NCBI GenBank assembly: GCA_028571685.1
Contig: CM053162.1
Span: forward strand, 64,778,351 to 64,842,350
DNA: 64,000 nucleotides
Direction: 5' to 3'
DNA from: Heterohyrax brucei
Lineage: Eukaryota > Chordata > Mammalia > Hyracoidea > Procaviidae
The notes under the pieces are model-generated. The model did not search any database, was not told where the DNA came from, and worked only from the letters and a program-made list of their open reading frames with translations. Made by a program: the position numbers and the translations under genes. Positions 34,731 through 46,249 of the stretch are shown here, one piece after another; position 1 is the stretch's first letter, and each line of letters opens with the position of its first letter.

Positions 34731-37581
34731 AATGTTCAGCTCAGGCTGCCCTGGGTCATTTAATAGTTCTGGCTTAATTGTGCACTTGTAAAGCCAATAT
34801 AACTGCCAGATACTGGGATGAAAAACAGCAAGATATAAGTATCTATGGTCAGAACTGAAGCTGGAAAAGAGAGGATGAGTCAAAAAACAGAAGCTGTTTC
34901 CTTCAAGCTCCAGAAAGAGAATTCAAGTGACTTTATCAGTACTGTGAAGTCAGTGGTTTTAACATATCATTTATTTAATAAGTAACAGAGGAGTCTCTTT
35001 TCTATACAATACTTAGCATTGTTAGATTCTTCTTCACTAAGTGTATTTATCAAGAAAGAATCCTGGAGAGACTGTTTTCAGCTTCCTACAAGTAGTTAAT
35101 ACTGTTGTATTTATTCTACTCCAGAGACTCATATACTGAAAGGAATTAACCTTAAAATGACATCTCCCTAAAGGGCTGACAAGGCTTTCAATACAAACAC
35201 CTAGCAGCAAATTAAACTGGAAGTTCTATCTCAATGGAACAGTAATTAAAAACCCAGCAGTCCGTAAAAAGTTTATATTGCATGCATACCTCAAATCTTC
35301 ATAAAAATATTTTCAGGCAAAATCAAGGCAACTAATCAACTCCTTGGCAATGTTCATTCTATTCTATTGTTTAAAACAAAGCATTTAAAGCATGCACAAG
35401 AAAGGTATGATGGGCTACAAAAAAAAACTACTATGCCATGCAGTCTGAGAGATAAATGATCTATTCAGACAAAACTTTTAAAAAATTTGCAAAGTGCTTT
35501 ACCACCAATCACAGTCAGAATGCCATTAAAAAAAAAGGTTTGTGTATAACCTTCATTTCTTTATTTTTAAAAGTCATTATCAAATATCAAAGGAGCCCTG
35601 GATGTGCCATGGCAAAACACTTGGTCTCTAACCGAAGGGCTGGTGATTTGAACCCAGAACGTCTAACGGGAGAAAGATGTGGCAGTCTGCCTCCATAACG
35701 CTTACAGCTTTAGAGAGCCTATGTGGCCATGGCTATGAGTCAGAATCGCCTCCATGGCAATGAGTTTGGTTTGGATAAGTTTGCCATGATTTGGGCTTGA
35801 TTCGATGGCAACAGGTTTATATAATAGCATGTTAAATACTCTGTCACCTAATCTCAAAATAAACCTAAAATCCTAGTATGTAGGTGTCTGTGTGTGTTTT
35901 CTGTACATCAAAACTGCTTTGGTCTGTTGCTTTCAGTTGCATAATTCTTGGAGGATAAAGTCCAAAAATGTAAGCTTAGAATGAAAAACCAGAAACATTG
36001 AACTTGAGCAGCCTAAATATATCTAGCCATTAAGATTCTGAGAGTCATAGAAAAGTCATTGAAACCCCATCCATTCTTCTCTGGGAAGGAAGGAGACATT
36101 CCTAACAAAAGTCTTCCCACAATGACATATCAGTATCTGGTCACTTCACTCTTTCTCACGCCTCTCCATATTTGCAAGGAAGAATGAGGCATTTTTCTTG
36201 CATGCATGTTTTCAAGGAGGTTGAATGGCTCTCTATTCTTCTCTATCCACTTTCTGGGATAGATGTGGAACTCTGCCTAATGAAGCTTAACTTATACTTT
36301 GAAATTTAGGGTCCCTCACATTTATACTTCCTTGCAACTAGAAATGTTGATAATTTCTTTTTGTACTTTGCCAAATGACAGGTGATTCTCAAAATATGAG
36401 GATTCTTGATTTGTTTAATACTGTCAATGATTAAATATTCATGAAAAATGAAAGAAAAGAAAATCTGAGACTAACCATCACATACTTAAAAAAAAAAAAA
36501 CTCATAAAATGTATTATTTGTAAAGTCTGTGAGACACTCTGATGATTTATTTTGAATGCAATTCTAAAAGTTTAATCATCTTCTTTTTTCAGCCTGTAGG
36601 AAATGAGAGATTTTGGTACGGGCTGACAAGAGTATAGAGCCTGGGATGTTTAAGTAAGCAAGTGTTCAGAAAGAATGAGGTAAGATATCCCTACTAAGCC
36701 ATACAAGGAGACAACACACACAGAGAACCAGAGCTTTTATGGAGAAGGTACCAATCGTGTATCTTTCAATATCTCTCAAGATTATCACTGTATTATATTC
36801 TAGCAAGCAAATTTATACTTATAACAGTGTATACATATAATAGATTATTAGTATTTTATATTTTAGAAGTTATTTCATATTTTATGATGTTTTCCATTTG
36901 AAATGGTTCCAATTGTAAGCCTCTGTTGGTTAAAGGGATTAGTATCAGTGATCTGGAAAGGTCTATTGCCTCCTCTTACAAAAAATGAAACATCAGTGCA
37001 ACAAGACATATTTTAAGTAGGATCTTCGCATTCCAAATGAGGCTAAATAAAATGAAAAACCTGGAAATAAACTCAGACATCCGAGGTGAGATGGAGGACT
37101 ATTTTAACGTGCATGCTAGTTTGGTCTCAAAGCACAGGAGATATTCTGAGAACTGTACTTCTCTCTGATGCCTGTGAGTCTGGCTGTAAATTAAGGTGAA
37201 ATCTGAAGATTCGAACACATAAATCAGAAGAGCATTTGTGAAGAGCACTGGTACAATAAGAGTAATATTACAGAGCAAGAGGCAACATTCTTTGTTGCCC
37301 CTTTACACAGGCTTTCTGAATGACACTGACTGGGGTATCCCTTAACTCTTTGGGAGGCTGGGTCTTGTAAGTAGTTGGATTCTCTTCTTTCTTAAAGAAG
37401 TTATGGTCAGATGAAGCAAGCTCTGCTATCAGCCCATTCTCCTCAGAGGTAGAGGCTACTTTGTACAACGTTAGTGATACCCACAGTTCGCTCTTCGGAA
37501 GCATCTTACAGCTCATTCGAGAACCCACGCACTGATTGAGGATTCCGCTCTGGGTCTGCTCACACCTCCCTCCTCTATTAC
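34731..37581. other. Intron C-D, mostly unique
   Basis: Apart from the SINE at 35592 and an A run at 36488, no recognised element. The last ~300 bases before exon C are unique. Confidence 0.5.
35592..35774 (+). repeat. AfroSINE, long type
   Basis: ggagccctggatgtgcc, gagaaagatgtggcagtctg, atggcaatgagtttggtttg in family order. Confidence 0.88.
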
Positions 37582-37687
37582 CTGGTCAGCCACAGCCCGG
37601 GCTAATTTGTCCATTCGAGAACCTGCTTCAGCAATTTTCTTGGCAGCATTAATGACATCAGATGTGTTTTTCAACGGGCCTTTGCCT
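37582..37687 (-). CDS. CTNNA2: CTNNA2 exon C: actin-binding domain helices
   Basis: This 106-base exon contributes one base completing the split Arg codon and then 35 codons. The peptide begins GKGPLKNTSDVINAAKKI and ends DKLARAVADQ. The acceptor is TTGTTTCAG and the donor is CAG|GTAATA, an acceptable but not maximal donor. The segment continues the F-actin-binding helical bundle. LARAVADQ is diagnostic for CTNNA2, since CTNNA1 has LGRTIADH at this place. The end phase is 0, matching exon D. The acceptor is preceded by a TG-rich stretch, which gives UG repeats in the pre-mRNA. Confidence 0.97.
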
Positions 37688-38226
37688 CTGAAACAACACA
37701 CACAACACAATTAGAAGTCCACTTAATGACAGGAATCAGACAAATGTACCATAGCTCTCATCCAGCATTCTGGGTTTGTATTCAATTTGGCTCTGACTCT
37801 AGGAGTGAAAATTTGAATGTTTTCTTGATTCACTTCCATTATCATGTTAATAGTCCACTTCAATTCACTTTTAGGGGATAGTTTCTCATAGTTTGATGTG
37901 CATGTGCACATTTTACCCTTTACATTAACTTTTATATTTTTAAACAGTGGTTCATTAGAAAAAGATGATCACTCCACGGACGATGGAAATTTACTCCTCA
38001 TGTCTGCTGCTGCACACACTGCTTCATCCGGTCTTGTAACAACAGCTGTGGCCAAGTAGGGAAATCATTCCCGTCGTAGAGACCAGGAAGAAGAGCCCGA
38101 AAGCAGCACTGAATTCATCCAGGCTCAGAGCGGTCACAGGTTCTGTACCGAAAGGAGAGTCCAGCCCAAGTAAGTGCAAATCTATTGCCTACCACGTCTT
38201 CCATACTATGCCCTAGTGTGCGTGTG
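37688..38226. other. Intron upstream of exon C
   Basis: Unique sequence with a TG-rich acceptor region directly before exon C. Nothing else recognised. Confidence 0.5.
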
Positions 38227-38227
38227 C

Positions 38228-38272
<45 letters not shown>
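38227..38272. repeat. (TG)n microsatellite
   Basis: About 20 TG units lead into gcgcgc. It is about 0.7 kb downstream of exon C in the sense of transcription, giving a CA repeat in the pre-mRNA. Confidence 0.97.
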
Positions 38273-38278
<6 letters not shown>

Positions 38279-38291
38279 GACAGGCAGTGAG

Positions 38292-38460
38292 CAAACCCTG
38301 GTGACACAATAGTTAACTGTGCAGCTGTTAACTGAATGGTCAAATCCACCGGCATCTCTGCAGGAGAAAAGACATAGCAATCTGCTCCCCTAAAGAACAC
38401 AGCATGGGAACCCAATGAGGTGCTGCTAGTATATCATACAGGATCAGTGGAGTCAGAACT
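38292..38460 (+). repeat. AfroSINE, long type, diverged
   Basis: aaaccctggtgacacaatag, caggagaaaagacatagcaa and a ggagtcagaactgattt end. Confidence 0.75.
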
Positions 38461-38539
38461 GATTTAAGTGCACACCACAACCATATATATGTTCATATCA
38501 TCCCTGGGTATGCAAATATTTTGCACTCGACAACTACCT

Positions 38540-38882
38540 GAATTATGGTGTTGGTGAAGAATATTAAATATAGCGTGGATTGCCAGAATCTTGTGAGAAG
38601 TACAGCCAGAGTGCTCCTTAGAAGGGATAGTGGTGAGACTTTGTCTCACATACTTTGGAGATGTTATCGGAAGGAACCAAAACCCAGAGAAAGACACGAC
38701 ACTTGGCAAAGCAGAGGGTCAGAGAAAAAGATGAAGACTCTCAAAAAGATGGATTGACAGGGTGGCTACAGGAATAAGCTTAAACAGAACAATGATTCTG
38801 AGGATGGCGCAAGACTAGGGTTTCGTTCTGTTGTACACAGGGTTGCTAGGAATTGGAACTAACCAGACAACATTTAACAACT
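38540..38882 (+). mobile_element. RTE LINE 3' end, 5'-truncated
   Basis: tatggtgttggtgaagaata, catactttggagatgttatc, cagagggtcagagaaaaag and tgtacacagggttgctagg occur in the same order as in the copies at 42588-42905 and 45060-45262. The sense frame is broken by stops. Confidence 0.75.
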
Positions 38883-38883
38883 A

Positions 38884-38990
38884 ATTGAACGGCTGGTGGT
38901 TTGAACATAACCAGTGGCACTGCAGCAGAAGGCATGGCATTCTGCTTCCATGAGGATTACAGCCAAGGAAACAGCTCAGTTCTTCTCTGT
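38884..38990 (+). repeat. AfroSINE middle fragment, long type
   Basis: cggctggtggtttgaac, ggcatggcattctgcttcca and gattacagccaaggaaac are present; the 3' end is missing or unrecognisable. Confidence 0.65.
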
Positions 38991-39312
38991 AACATAAGAT
39001 GTCCACATCACTCAGTGGGCTATATACATGTAGGTATATTCATATACATTTTAAGTCTACTTTGGCAGCTAGAGAAGTAATTGACCCTTGTGTAAAACAG
39101 AAAACATCTGGCCAGAATTTCAGAAATTTTCTGGGCTGTTATTCTCCTCAACATGCTTTTTTTTTTAGCAGTGACTTACGAAGTAACACATGAAATGATG
39201 TGCGACGGTAAATATCTTTATTCTTCTAAACAATTAACTCGATGCTTTCCATTTAATAAAATTTTGTAATTGGATATTTAGCCATAATATTTAATATTTA
39301 TAGGTCTTAAGT

Positions 39313-39468
39313 AAAGGTTAGTGGTGTAGTGGTTAAGTTCTACGTGTGCTAAACGTAAGTTCAGCTGTTCGAATCCACAAGGTGCTCCTTAGCAACTTCA
39401 TGGAGCAGTTCTACTCTGTCTTTTAGGGTTACACTTAGTTAGAATCAACTTGCTGGCAATGGATATAA
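39313..39468 (+). repeat. AfroSINE with intact B box
   Basis: gtggttaagttctacg, ctgttcgaatccacaagg and ctccttagcaacttcatgg. gttcgaatcc equals a pol III B box. Confidence 0.88.
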
Positions 39469-39547
39469 TATCAAAAGTCATAGAATATTTAGTATTATGG
39501 GACTTTTAAATATCATACAGGACAATGAAAGTTGCACTGTAAATGTA

Positions 39548-39560
39548 AAAAATATATATG

Positions 39561-39594
<34 letters not shown>

Positions 39595-39595
39595 A
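39548..39595. repeat. (TA)n microsatellite, imperfect
   Basis: Long TA repeat with two interruptions. Confidence 0.9.
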
Positions 39596-40280
39596 GATAG
39601 GACACAACTTCTTTCCTGTCTCTTGAGAAGTAAATAAGGAATAATTGACTAAATATATTTATCTTCATTTGTTAACATGGCAACTTGTCCTGATCTCCTA
39701 TACATTTTTTAAGATTACAAGATTGCATTCTTACGGTTTGGCACATGGACAAAAACTACTCAGAAGTGACATAGGCAGATTGGGTTATACAGAAGGGGCA
39801 GTGATCACCATTGCTACATAATAACATTTTATAAACTGGAAGACAGAGTGTCTTTCATTAAATAAATGTAAGTAGAGTATATACTTGGGTTTTGTTCATT
39901 TCCTTCCTATTTCCCTTTTGACATTTTTCTACATTAGTAGCTAAATGTAACATGTATTGAGTTCGTGTCAATGGTTAAACACACACATAGGAGAATTCAA
40001 GAATTAAGTTATTTCTGTTTTACTCTGGGAACACTTACTGCTCCTCAAAGAATACTCATTTTTCCACTGTTACTTATATTTTAAGATATGGACAGTGGTT
40101 TCACATGCGAATCTTCATGTAACATGGATGAGTTAAAGATTCTATGACAATCTGGTTCTTTTTTCCCAATATTACTTTTTAACATTCCTAAATAGTGTTT
40201 CATACGTTTTATTCTCTTTGTAAGCAAAATTTGAAGGTAGTGTCTTTCAATGTTACTTTAATAATGCTGTTGTTATTATA

Positions 40281-40350
40281 TACCTATTCCTACTGAGTCC
40301 ATTCTGACTCAGGGCAACCCTATAGGACAGAGTAGAACTGCCCTTCAGTA
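40281..40350 (-). repeat. AfroSINE 3' fragment
   Basis: Reverse: cctactgagtccattctgac, ctataggacagagtagaac. Confidence 0.8.
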
Positions 40351-40602
40351 TTTCTCCTTCGCCTCCAGAATTTACACGGTCTCTTTCTGCAGTTTTACTC
40401 TGACAGGGGTATTCTGCCTTCATCTGTTTCACTTGGGAACCATTCACTTTTGAATAGCTAAGAGCTGCACCCTGATTTTTCCTTACCAATGATCACATAT
40501 GTTTATTTCAAGAATTACAAAGGCTTTGGAAGACTCCTCCTGATGAAGTTTATATGAGAGCTTTCAACAGCTGGCTGGTTTTGATAAAATGTGGCACATG
40601 AG

Positions 40603-40798
40603 TAAAACCAAACCAGTTGCCACTGAGTTGCCTATAACTCATGACAACCTCCTGAGTGTCAGGCAATTGTCTTTCACGACATTTTCAATGGCTGAGTTTT
40701 TGGAAGTAGATCACCAGGCCATTCTTCAAAGGCACTTCTGAGTGCACTTGAACCTACCGTCTCTCGTGTTCACTACCCGTTTGTACTTGCTGGGAACT
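40603..40798 (-). repeat. AfroSINE, long type ('atcaccaggcc' segment)
   Basis: Reverse copy with accaaaccagttgccactga, agtagatcaccaggccattc and cttctgagtgcacttgaacc. Confidence 0.78.
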
Positions 40799-40812
40799 TC
40801 AAGGTGCTAATT

Positions 40813-40860
40813 CATGGCCAATGAGTCAATTCTGACTCATACTGCCCTATAGGATATTTA
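40813..40860 (-). repeat. AfroSINE 3' fragment
   Basis: atggccaatgagtcaattct and gactcatactgccctatagg only. Confidence 0.65.
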
Positions 40861-41379
40861 TATAGCTCCTGAGTTCACTTAGAGCCCAGGCTCCCACCAC
40901 ATAATGAAATCATGATTAGAACCATTTCTTTTGTGATTGCACTAGCGACCAGACATCAAAGGCTCTCAAGTAAATTGTTAGGAAAAAAAATGTTTATCAC
41001 TTTAAAGTTTACATTGTCAACTCAACTTAAACTAAAAATTAAAATTCTTGTTGCTAGCTGGTGACTGGCGTATATTTTCATAGAACTAGAGAGCAAATCA
41101 GAAATGAGATCATTAAATATCATTTCCTCATTTTCTGGTAGAGGAAAGTGAAATCTAAAGTGGAGATACTGAGTGATGTGCCCCAAATGAAACTGCAACA
41201 TAAAGAGAAAATCAAGGACTAGGATCTATGTCTCCTGAATTACAATTCAATGTTCTTTTTGCTATATATATTTCTTTTGTGAGAGCACAGTTAAACACCA
41301 TGCTCAGAGAAAATCTAATAGCTTTAACTGCGTATATCTTCATGTAACAAACAATGAAAACAGTAATTATCTGACTCCC

Positions 41380-41880
41380 TGAGTCAGACACAGGAAGACA
41401 CTACTAAAATTATAAGAAAAGATTAATAAGTTAGAAAATATAAAAACACTGGTAATAATCCCAAAACGTCTTCCAAAAGTACGAAGAAAAACAAGGACGT
41501 AGAATGATACAGTTAGATTGCTATCTACCTAATCAAGGAGAAAAAAAGTCATAGCATAAATATTAAAACATGAGAAAGGTACATATAAAATATCCTTAGA
41601 AAAGGGAAAATGAAAAATATTATGAGACTATTTTCCTTAAATATTTGGAGACTTAGATGAAATAATACATTTGGTTAATACATTTTACCAAGATTGACCA
41701 GAATAGAAATTTTCAAAGTCTTAGCCAGTTTGATATTCATGGAAGAAATAAACAAGATTATCAAAGAAAGAGAGTCTTTCCAAAAATTAGTAGATTCAGG
41801 TGGTTTCTCAGAGGGATTCTGCTAAATCTTTAAAGAATAAAGAATTCCAGTCTTATCTGTACTTTTCTAAAATATAGGAA
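41380..41880 (+). repeat. Possible L1 ORF2 remnant
   Basis: The A-rich stretch contains gattcaggtggtttctcaga and attctgctaaatctttaaag. This resembles the L1 ORF2 region encoding 'DGFTGEFYQTFK', but with many stops. The assignment is tentative. Confidence 0.4.
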
Positions 41881-42047
41881 AGAAAGAAAAATGTCCAGAG
41901 TATTACAATCACGTGAGCAGAGCATTGGTATTATCAGAAATAATGAAAATAATAATTATCTGGCTCAATAAGTAAAAACAGAAAAGAAGAAGTAAGAAGA
42001 GGCTGATAAAAAAAAGACAAAGCTCTGTATTTAGAGGCAGATACACA

Positions 42048-42165
42048 GGAAGTGAGCAGATGAGAAGCAGAAGATGAAGAGGAGGAGGAAGAGAAAGAGA
42101 AAGGAGGGAGGGAAGGAGGAGGAGTGACGGAGGGAGAAGAACAAGGGCAAAGAAGCAGCAGCAAA
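42048..42165. repeat. GA/AGG-rich polypurine tract
   Basis: About 118 bases are almost entirely purine (gaggaggaggaagagaaaga, gggagggaaggaggaggag). On the minus strand it yields a Leu/Pro/Ser-rich chance frame, which I do not call a gene. Confidence 0.85.
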
Positions 42166-42587
42166 AAGGAAATGCAGGGAATGACACTGGCCGTAGCTTA
42201 GACACCTGCATCAAAGCCAAATGTTAAATTTTCAGAAACTTGGTGAGCCAGTTGACATTATGCTTGTGACTTAAAATCAACCATCAATGATAACAGTATT
42301 TAAACCATGGAAATCAACAGACACTCAAAGTAGGCTCCCCATCGCCATCCTGCAAAAGTCAAGCTACCAGCTACACCCATTGAGAGGAAAGAATATATCA
42401 CCTACAAGGGATATGGGAGTGGGGAGGGAGCTTCTTCACCTGGGCAGTGCTTTCACTGGTTACTTTACACTAATGATTTAAGTTGTAAATTTACTTTATG
42501 CACTTTTCTGTACTTACATTATATTTTATAAATTAAATAAGAACAATTTATTTACAAACAAGAGAGAGCAAAGAAGAATCGATGCAT

Positions 42588-42905
42588 TTGAACTATGGTG
42601 TTGGTGAAGAATACTGAACATACCACAGACTGCCAAAAGAATGCTCCCGAAAGCCAAAATGCTCCTTTCAAGCAAGGATGGTGAGATTTCATCTCATATG
42701 CTTTGGACACATTATCAGGAAGGACCAGTTTCTAGAGAAGGACTTCATACTTAGTAAGGTAGAAGGTCAGCAAAAAGAGGAAGAGCCTCAATGAGATGAG
42801 TTGACGTAGTGGCTGCAATTACAGGAAGCACTGTGAGGATGGCTCAGGGCCACATCCTGTGGTCCACAGCACTGCTAGGAGTTGGAACTGATTTCAGTGA
42901 CATCC
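42588..42905 (+). mobile_element. RTE LINE 3' end, 5'-truncated
   Basis: actatggtgttggtgaagaa, catatgctttggacacatta, aagaggaagagcctcaatga and gctaggagttggaactga are in RTE order. Confidence 0.78.
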
Positions 42906-42964
42906 AGTACCCAAAGTCAGTCTCCAGTGGTGGAATACAGCACACAGGGAGGATGTTTGCAGGC

Positions 42965-43322
42965 TTATTGACCACTGCTGTTGTCAGTTGTCCTCATGGG
43001 GATCCAACACACAACAGAGCAAAATGACACCTGGTCCTGCTCCGTTTTCATGGTCACTGGCATGATGGGGTCTATTGTGGTCACTGTGTATTCTGAGCAC
43101 CTTCCAACTTAGGGTCTCATTTTCTTATATTGAACAAAATCTCTTGTAACCCATGAAGTCCTTATTGGGTAATTTCAAAGTCGACTTCCAGGACTTTCTT
43201 CCTAGTCTTCCTTAGTCTAGAAGCTCCACTGAAAATTTACCCAACATAGGTGAGCCCCCTGGCTTAGCTTCCAGCATCATAGCAACACACAAGCCACCAC
43301 TGAATGACAACTGACAGATGGC
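42965..43322 (-). mobile_element. RTE deletion derivative, second copy
   Basis: The low end resembles the RTE 3' end (ctgctgttgtcagttgtcct, acctggtcctgctccgtttt). It is followed directly by RTE 5'-end-like sequence (ctgagcaccttccaacttag, ttccagcatcatagcaaca). The join is the same as in 33650-34047. Confidence 0.62.
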
Positions 43323-43497
43323 TGATACTGATCCGTATGCCCTCCTTCTCAATCCCGGGGCTTTCTAAAACAAGCTTGGGGAGATACCGCCTCACCCGTC
43401 AGCTGAAGCTATGGAGCCCACACACCAGAAGATATCCATGACTCTGATGAGCAGTGAACAGCTAGTTAAGGCTGCAGCACCAGAGAATGAACTACTT

Positions 43498-43659
43498 GAA
43501 AAACAAACCCAGGGCTGTGGAGTCAACTGTGACTCCTAGTGACCTGGCAGACAGAGTAGAACTGCCGCATAGAGTTTCTAAGGGGTGTCTGTTGGATCTG
43601 AACTGCCAACCTTCTGGTTAGCTGCTGTAGCACTTAGCCACCATGCCACCAGGGTTTCC
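43498..43659 (-). repeat. AfroSINE, short type
   Basis: Reverse copy: ggctgtggagtcaactgtga, agacagagtagaactgccgc, ccaccatgccaccagggttt. Confidence 0.9.
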
Positions 43660-43696
43660 TGAACTACTCAAGTAAGTTCAACTTGTAATATGGCCT

Positions 43697-44182
43697 TGTC
43701 TTTAGCATCTAGTGCTGCTGTAACAGAAATACCACATGTCAATGACTGTAACAAACAGAAATTTATTCTCTCCCAGTCTGGGAGGCTAGAAGTCCAGATT
43801 CAGGAGAACAGCCACAGGGGAAGGTACCCTCTTTTCTGTCAGTTCTTGCTGTGCTCCGTCTTACACTGGTTAGTAGCTCCTCAGCTCAGGAACCTTGGTT
43901 CCAAAGGATGCCCTCCACTCTTGGTTCTACTTTCTTGGTAGTATGAGGCCCCCCTGTCTCTCTGCTCGCTTCTCTCTTTTGTATCTCAAAAGACATTGAC
44001 TCCAGATACACCTAAGACCAGTTGAGTCCTGTCTCATTGACGTCACCGCTGCCAGTCCTGCATCATTAACATCACAGAGACAGGACTCACAACACACAGG
44101 AAAATCCTATCAGACAACAAAGTGATGGACACAGCACTGCCAAGCTGATACCCCTCTTGGGAGGACACAGTTTAACTCATAA
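43697..44182 (-). mobile_element. MaLR-like solo LTR
   Basis: In reverse, tgtctttagcatctagtgctg, cagaaatttattctctccca, gaagtccagattcaggag, gctcgcttctctcttttgta and aggacacagtttaactcata run in the order shared with 48911-49430. It is the reverse complement of the elements at 48252 and 58181. It looks like an old ERVL-MaLR-type LTR and has no coding capacity. Confidence 0.6.
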
Positions 44183-45059
44183 CTGGAAACACACACACAA
44201 AGACAATTGTAACAGAAGGCTAAGTTGAAGGTGGGTAGATCTGAACTAGCAAGCTGAAAGATTTTTATTCCATCCTGTGAAAAGAGGACCTAATAAGAGT
44301 TTCCAATCAAAGGAAGTTAGATGGTTTCCCTTTGGGGCTGGAAAAGGTAGGGCCCGACAGGCTACAGAAAAGAAGCTGAAGGACTAGCCACAAGACACCT
44401 GAGCTGAGAAATTCAGTGTCCAAACTAGGACAGCTGTGAAGTGTGGGAAGCCCGGGCTGATGACGTGATTTCTAGGTCCGCTGTTCAGTATTTTACAGTT
44501 GATTGTCTCTTAAAGCTTTTTTGTTTTTCTTTCCTTTAACCTTAGCCCTCTTCCATTCAAGACCAGAACTCCAGGCTAATCTTAAAACATAGTTTCATCC
44601 TTTATCATATAATGGAACTTGGTTTTCACTCCCCAGCTGCTGCTGTCTGCATACGTTTTCTTACAGGGACATCATACTGGCACATTCTCTTTGTCTCTGA
44701 AACGTGACCCAGGAAGCAGGAATTTGTCCTGCCCAGGACCTTTATCTGTAAGATGGAAGTGAAGAACTGAACAGGAAAAAGGCATTAAGCCTCATCAGCT
44801 TTATCCTCCATGAAGAAGTTATTACACAAATAATGAAGCAGAACCGCTCCGATTTTAATAATAATGGAGTGGGTGTTATTTAGATGACTGAATCAAATTA
44901 ATGAACTAGTTAGTGATAAGAACAAAACAACAAGCTATGCACACAAGAATATTTTTATACCCAAATGCCCTTTAAACCCATGATTTGGAAGGAGAAGCCA
45001 AGTTTCAATTCCCCATCACTTGACTTTAAATAAGAGAAAATATTACATAGATATCATTG
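44183..45059. other. Unannotated intronic sequence
   Basis: No repeat or coding signal recognised. Confidence 0.55.
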
Positions 45060-45262
45060 CAGAAAGACATCATGCATGGTAAAGTAGAGAGTCAGCAAAA
45101 AAGAAGACCCTCACCAAGCTGGACTGACACAGGGACTGTAACAATGGGCTTAAGCATCAAGATGACGTGGACCCGGTGCGGGACAGGACAGTGTTTCCTT
45201 CTGTTGTGTATAGGACAGCTGTGAGTTGGAACCAACTTCGTTGCACCTAACAGCAACAACAA
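45060..45262 (+). repeat. RTE LINE 3' end fragment
   Basis: aagacatcatgcatggtaaa, gagagtcagcaaaaaagaag, tgtgtataggacagctgtga, gcacctaacagcaacaaca. Confidence 0.75.
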
Positions 45263-45992
45263 TATCCACTGGGTTATGGAGCTGTAGTTATTCTGCCTTG
45301 AGGTAGAAAATTCAAGGGCAGTAATGATCATGAATGTGATCCAGTGAAGAGGGCTTAGGTGGGAAGCCAAGGATCAAAGCAGAAGCCAGCCGCCTCTCTG
45401 GAGAGCAAGCTCTGCACTCTTCCTACACTGGATTTCCAATTCACACCCTCTTCTGTTTCTCTGGTCATTAATTACAGTAATCTTCTTTTTGTTTCCATAT
45501 AGAGGAAAAAAAAACTACTCATCATGTAGTGGAAAAAATGATAACCAGTAACATGCTAGACGTTTCATTATTCAAAACAGAGTAAGACGATTATACGAAA
45601 TCCCCAGGAAATTGAAGTGGCCTTCCTTTCACTGTTAAAACTACACTTTGACTAATAGGAAGTCTGTCTTATTTAACATCATCCAATCAGACTCCACAAA
45701 TCTCTCTCTCTTCTCTGACCACAGTTTTATATAATCCAGAACGTTATAAAATGTTCTCTTTGATCTCAACTGTCAACATGACTAGATTCATTATTCTCTC
45801 AAAATGAATGAGATTATTTGTTCAAGTGATGCTATTAATGGATTACATGATATCCATCAGATAAAGTACTACTAAATGTTGAAGGCAAGCAAATTAAGTC
45901 ATCCCAGGCCTGGAAAAGCAATGACTGCAGCTGCCGTGATAGTCTGATTTGTAGGAAAGTCAGACTTGAATAATGGCTCAGACTGTTTTACG
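45263..45992. other. Unannotated intronic sequence
   Basis: No repeat or coding signal recognised. Confidence 0.5.
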
Positions 45993-46050
45993 GTTGATGG
46001 TAGGTGCCGTGGAGTCAGTTCCCACTCACAGTGACCCCGTGTGTGAGAGA
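45993..46050 (-). repeat. RTE LINE 3' terminal piece, separated from the main body
   Basis: gttgatggtaggtgccgtgg and agtcagttcccactcacagt match the extreme RTE 3' end in reverse. The adjoining RTE sequence resumes at about 46790, so the segment between is a later insertion. Confidence 0.6.
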
Positions 46051-46149
46051 CAGGAAGCATGATAGCGATTTAGACCTCTTTAATTAAAAGTGTGGGGAAC
46101 ACTCAAACCACTTACTTTTCTTTCCTCCCCATTTCTTTCTTTTCTTTTT

Positions 46150-46153
46150 TCAG

Positions 46154-46249
<96 letters not shown>

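Larger units (their letters stand above)
39596..41379. other. Mostly unannotated intron around SINE fragments
   Basis: Between the SINE fragments at 40281, 40603 and 40813 there is AT-rich unique text with no exon signature. Confidence 0.5.

Noticed and set aside
38223-38280. Tandem repeat as CRISPR-like or regulatory array
   Set aside because: It is a plain dinucleotide microsatellite with no spacers.
41909-42220. Leu/Pro/Ser-rich minus-strand frames resembling membrane or signal sequence
   Set aside because: They arise from a polypurine tract and have no gene context.
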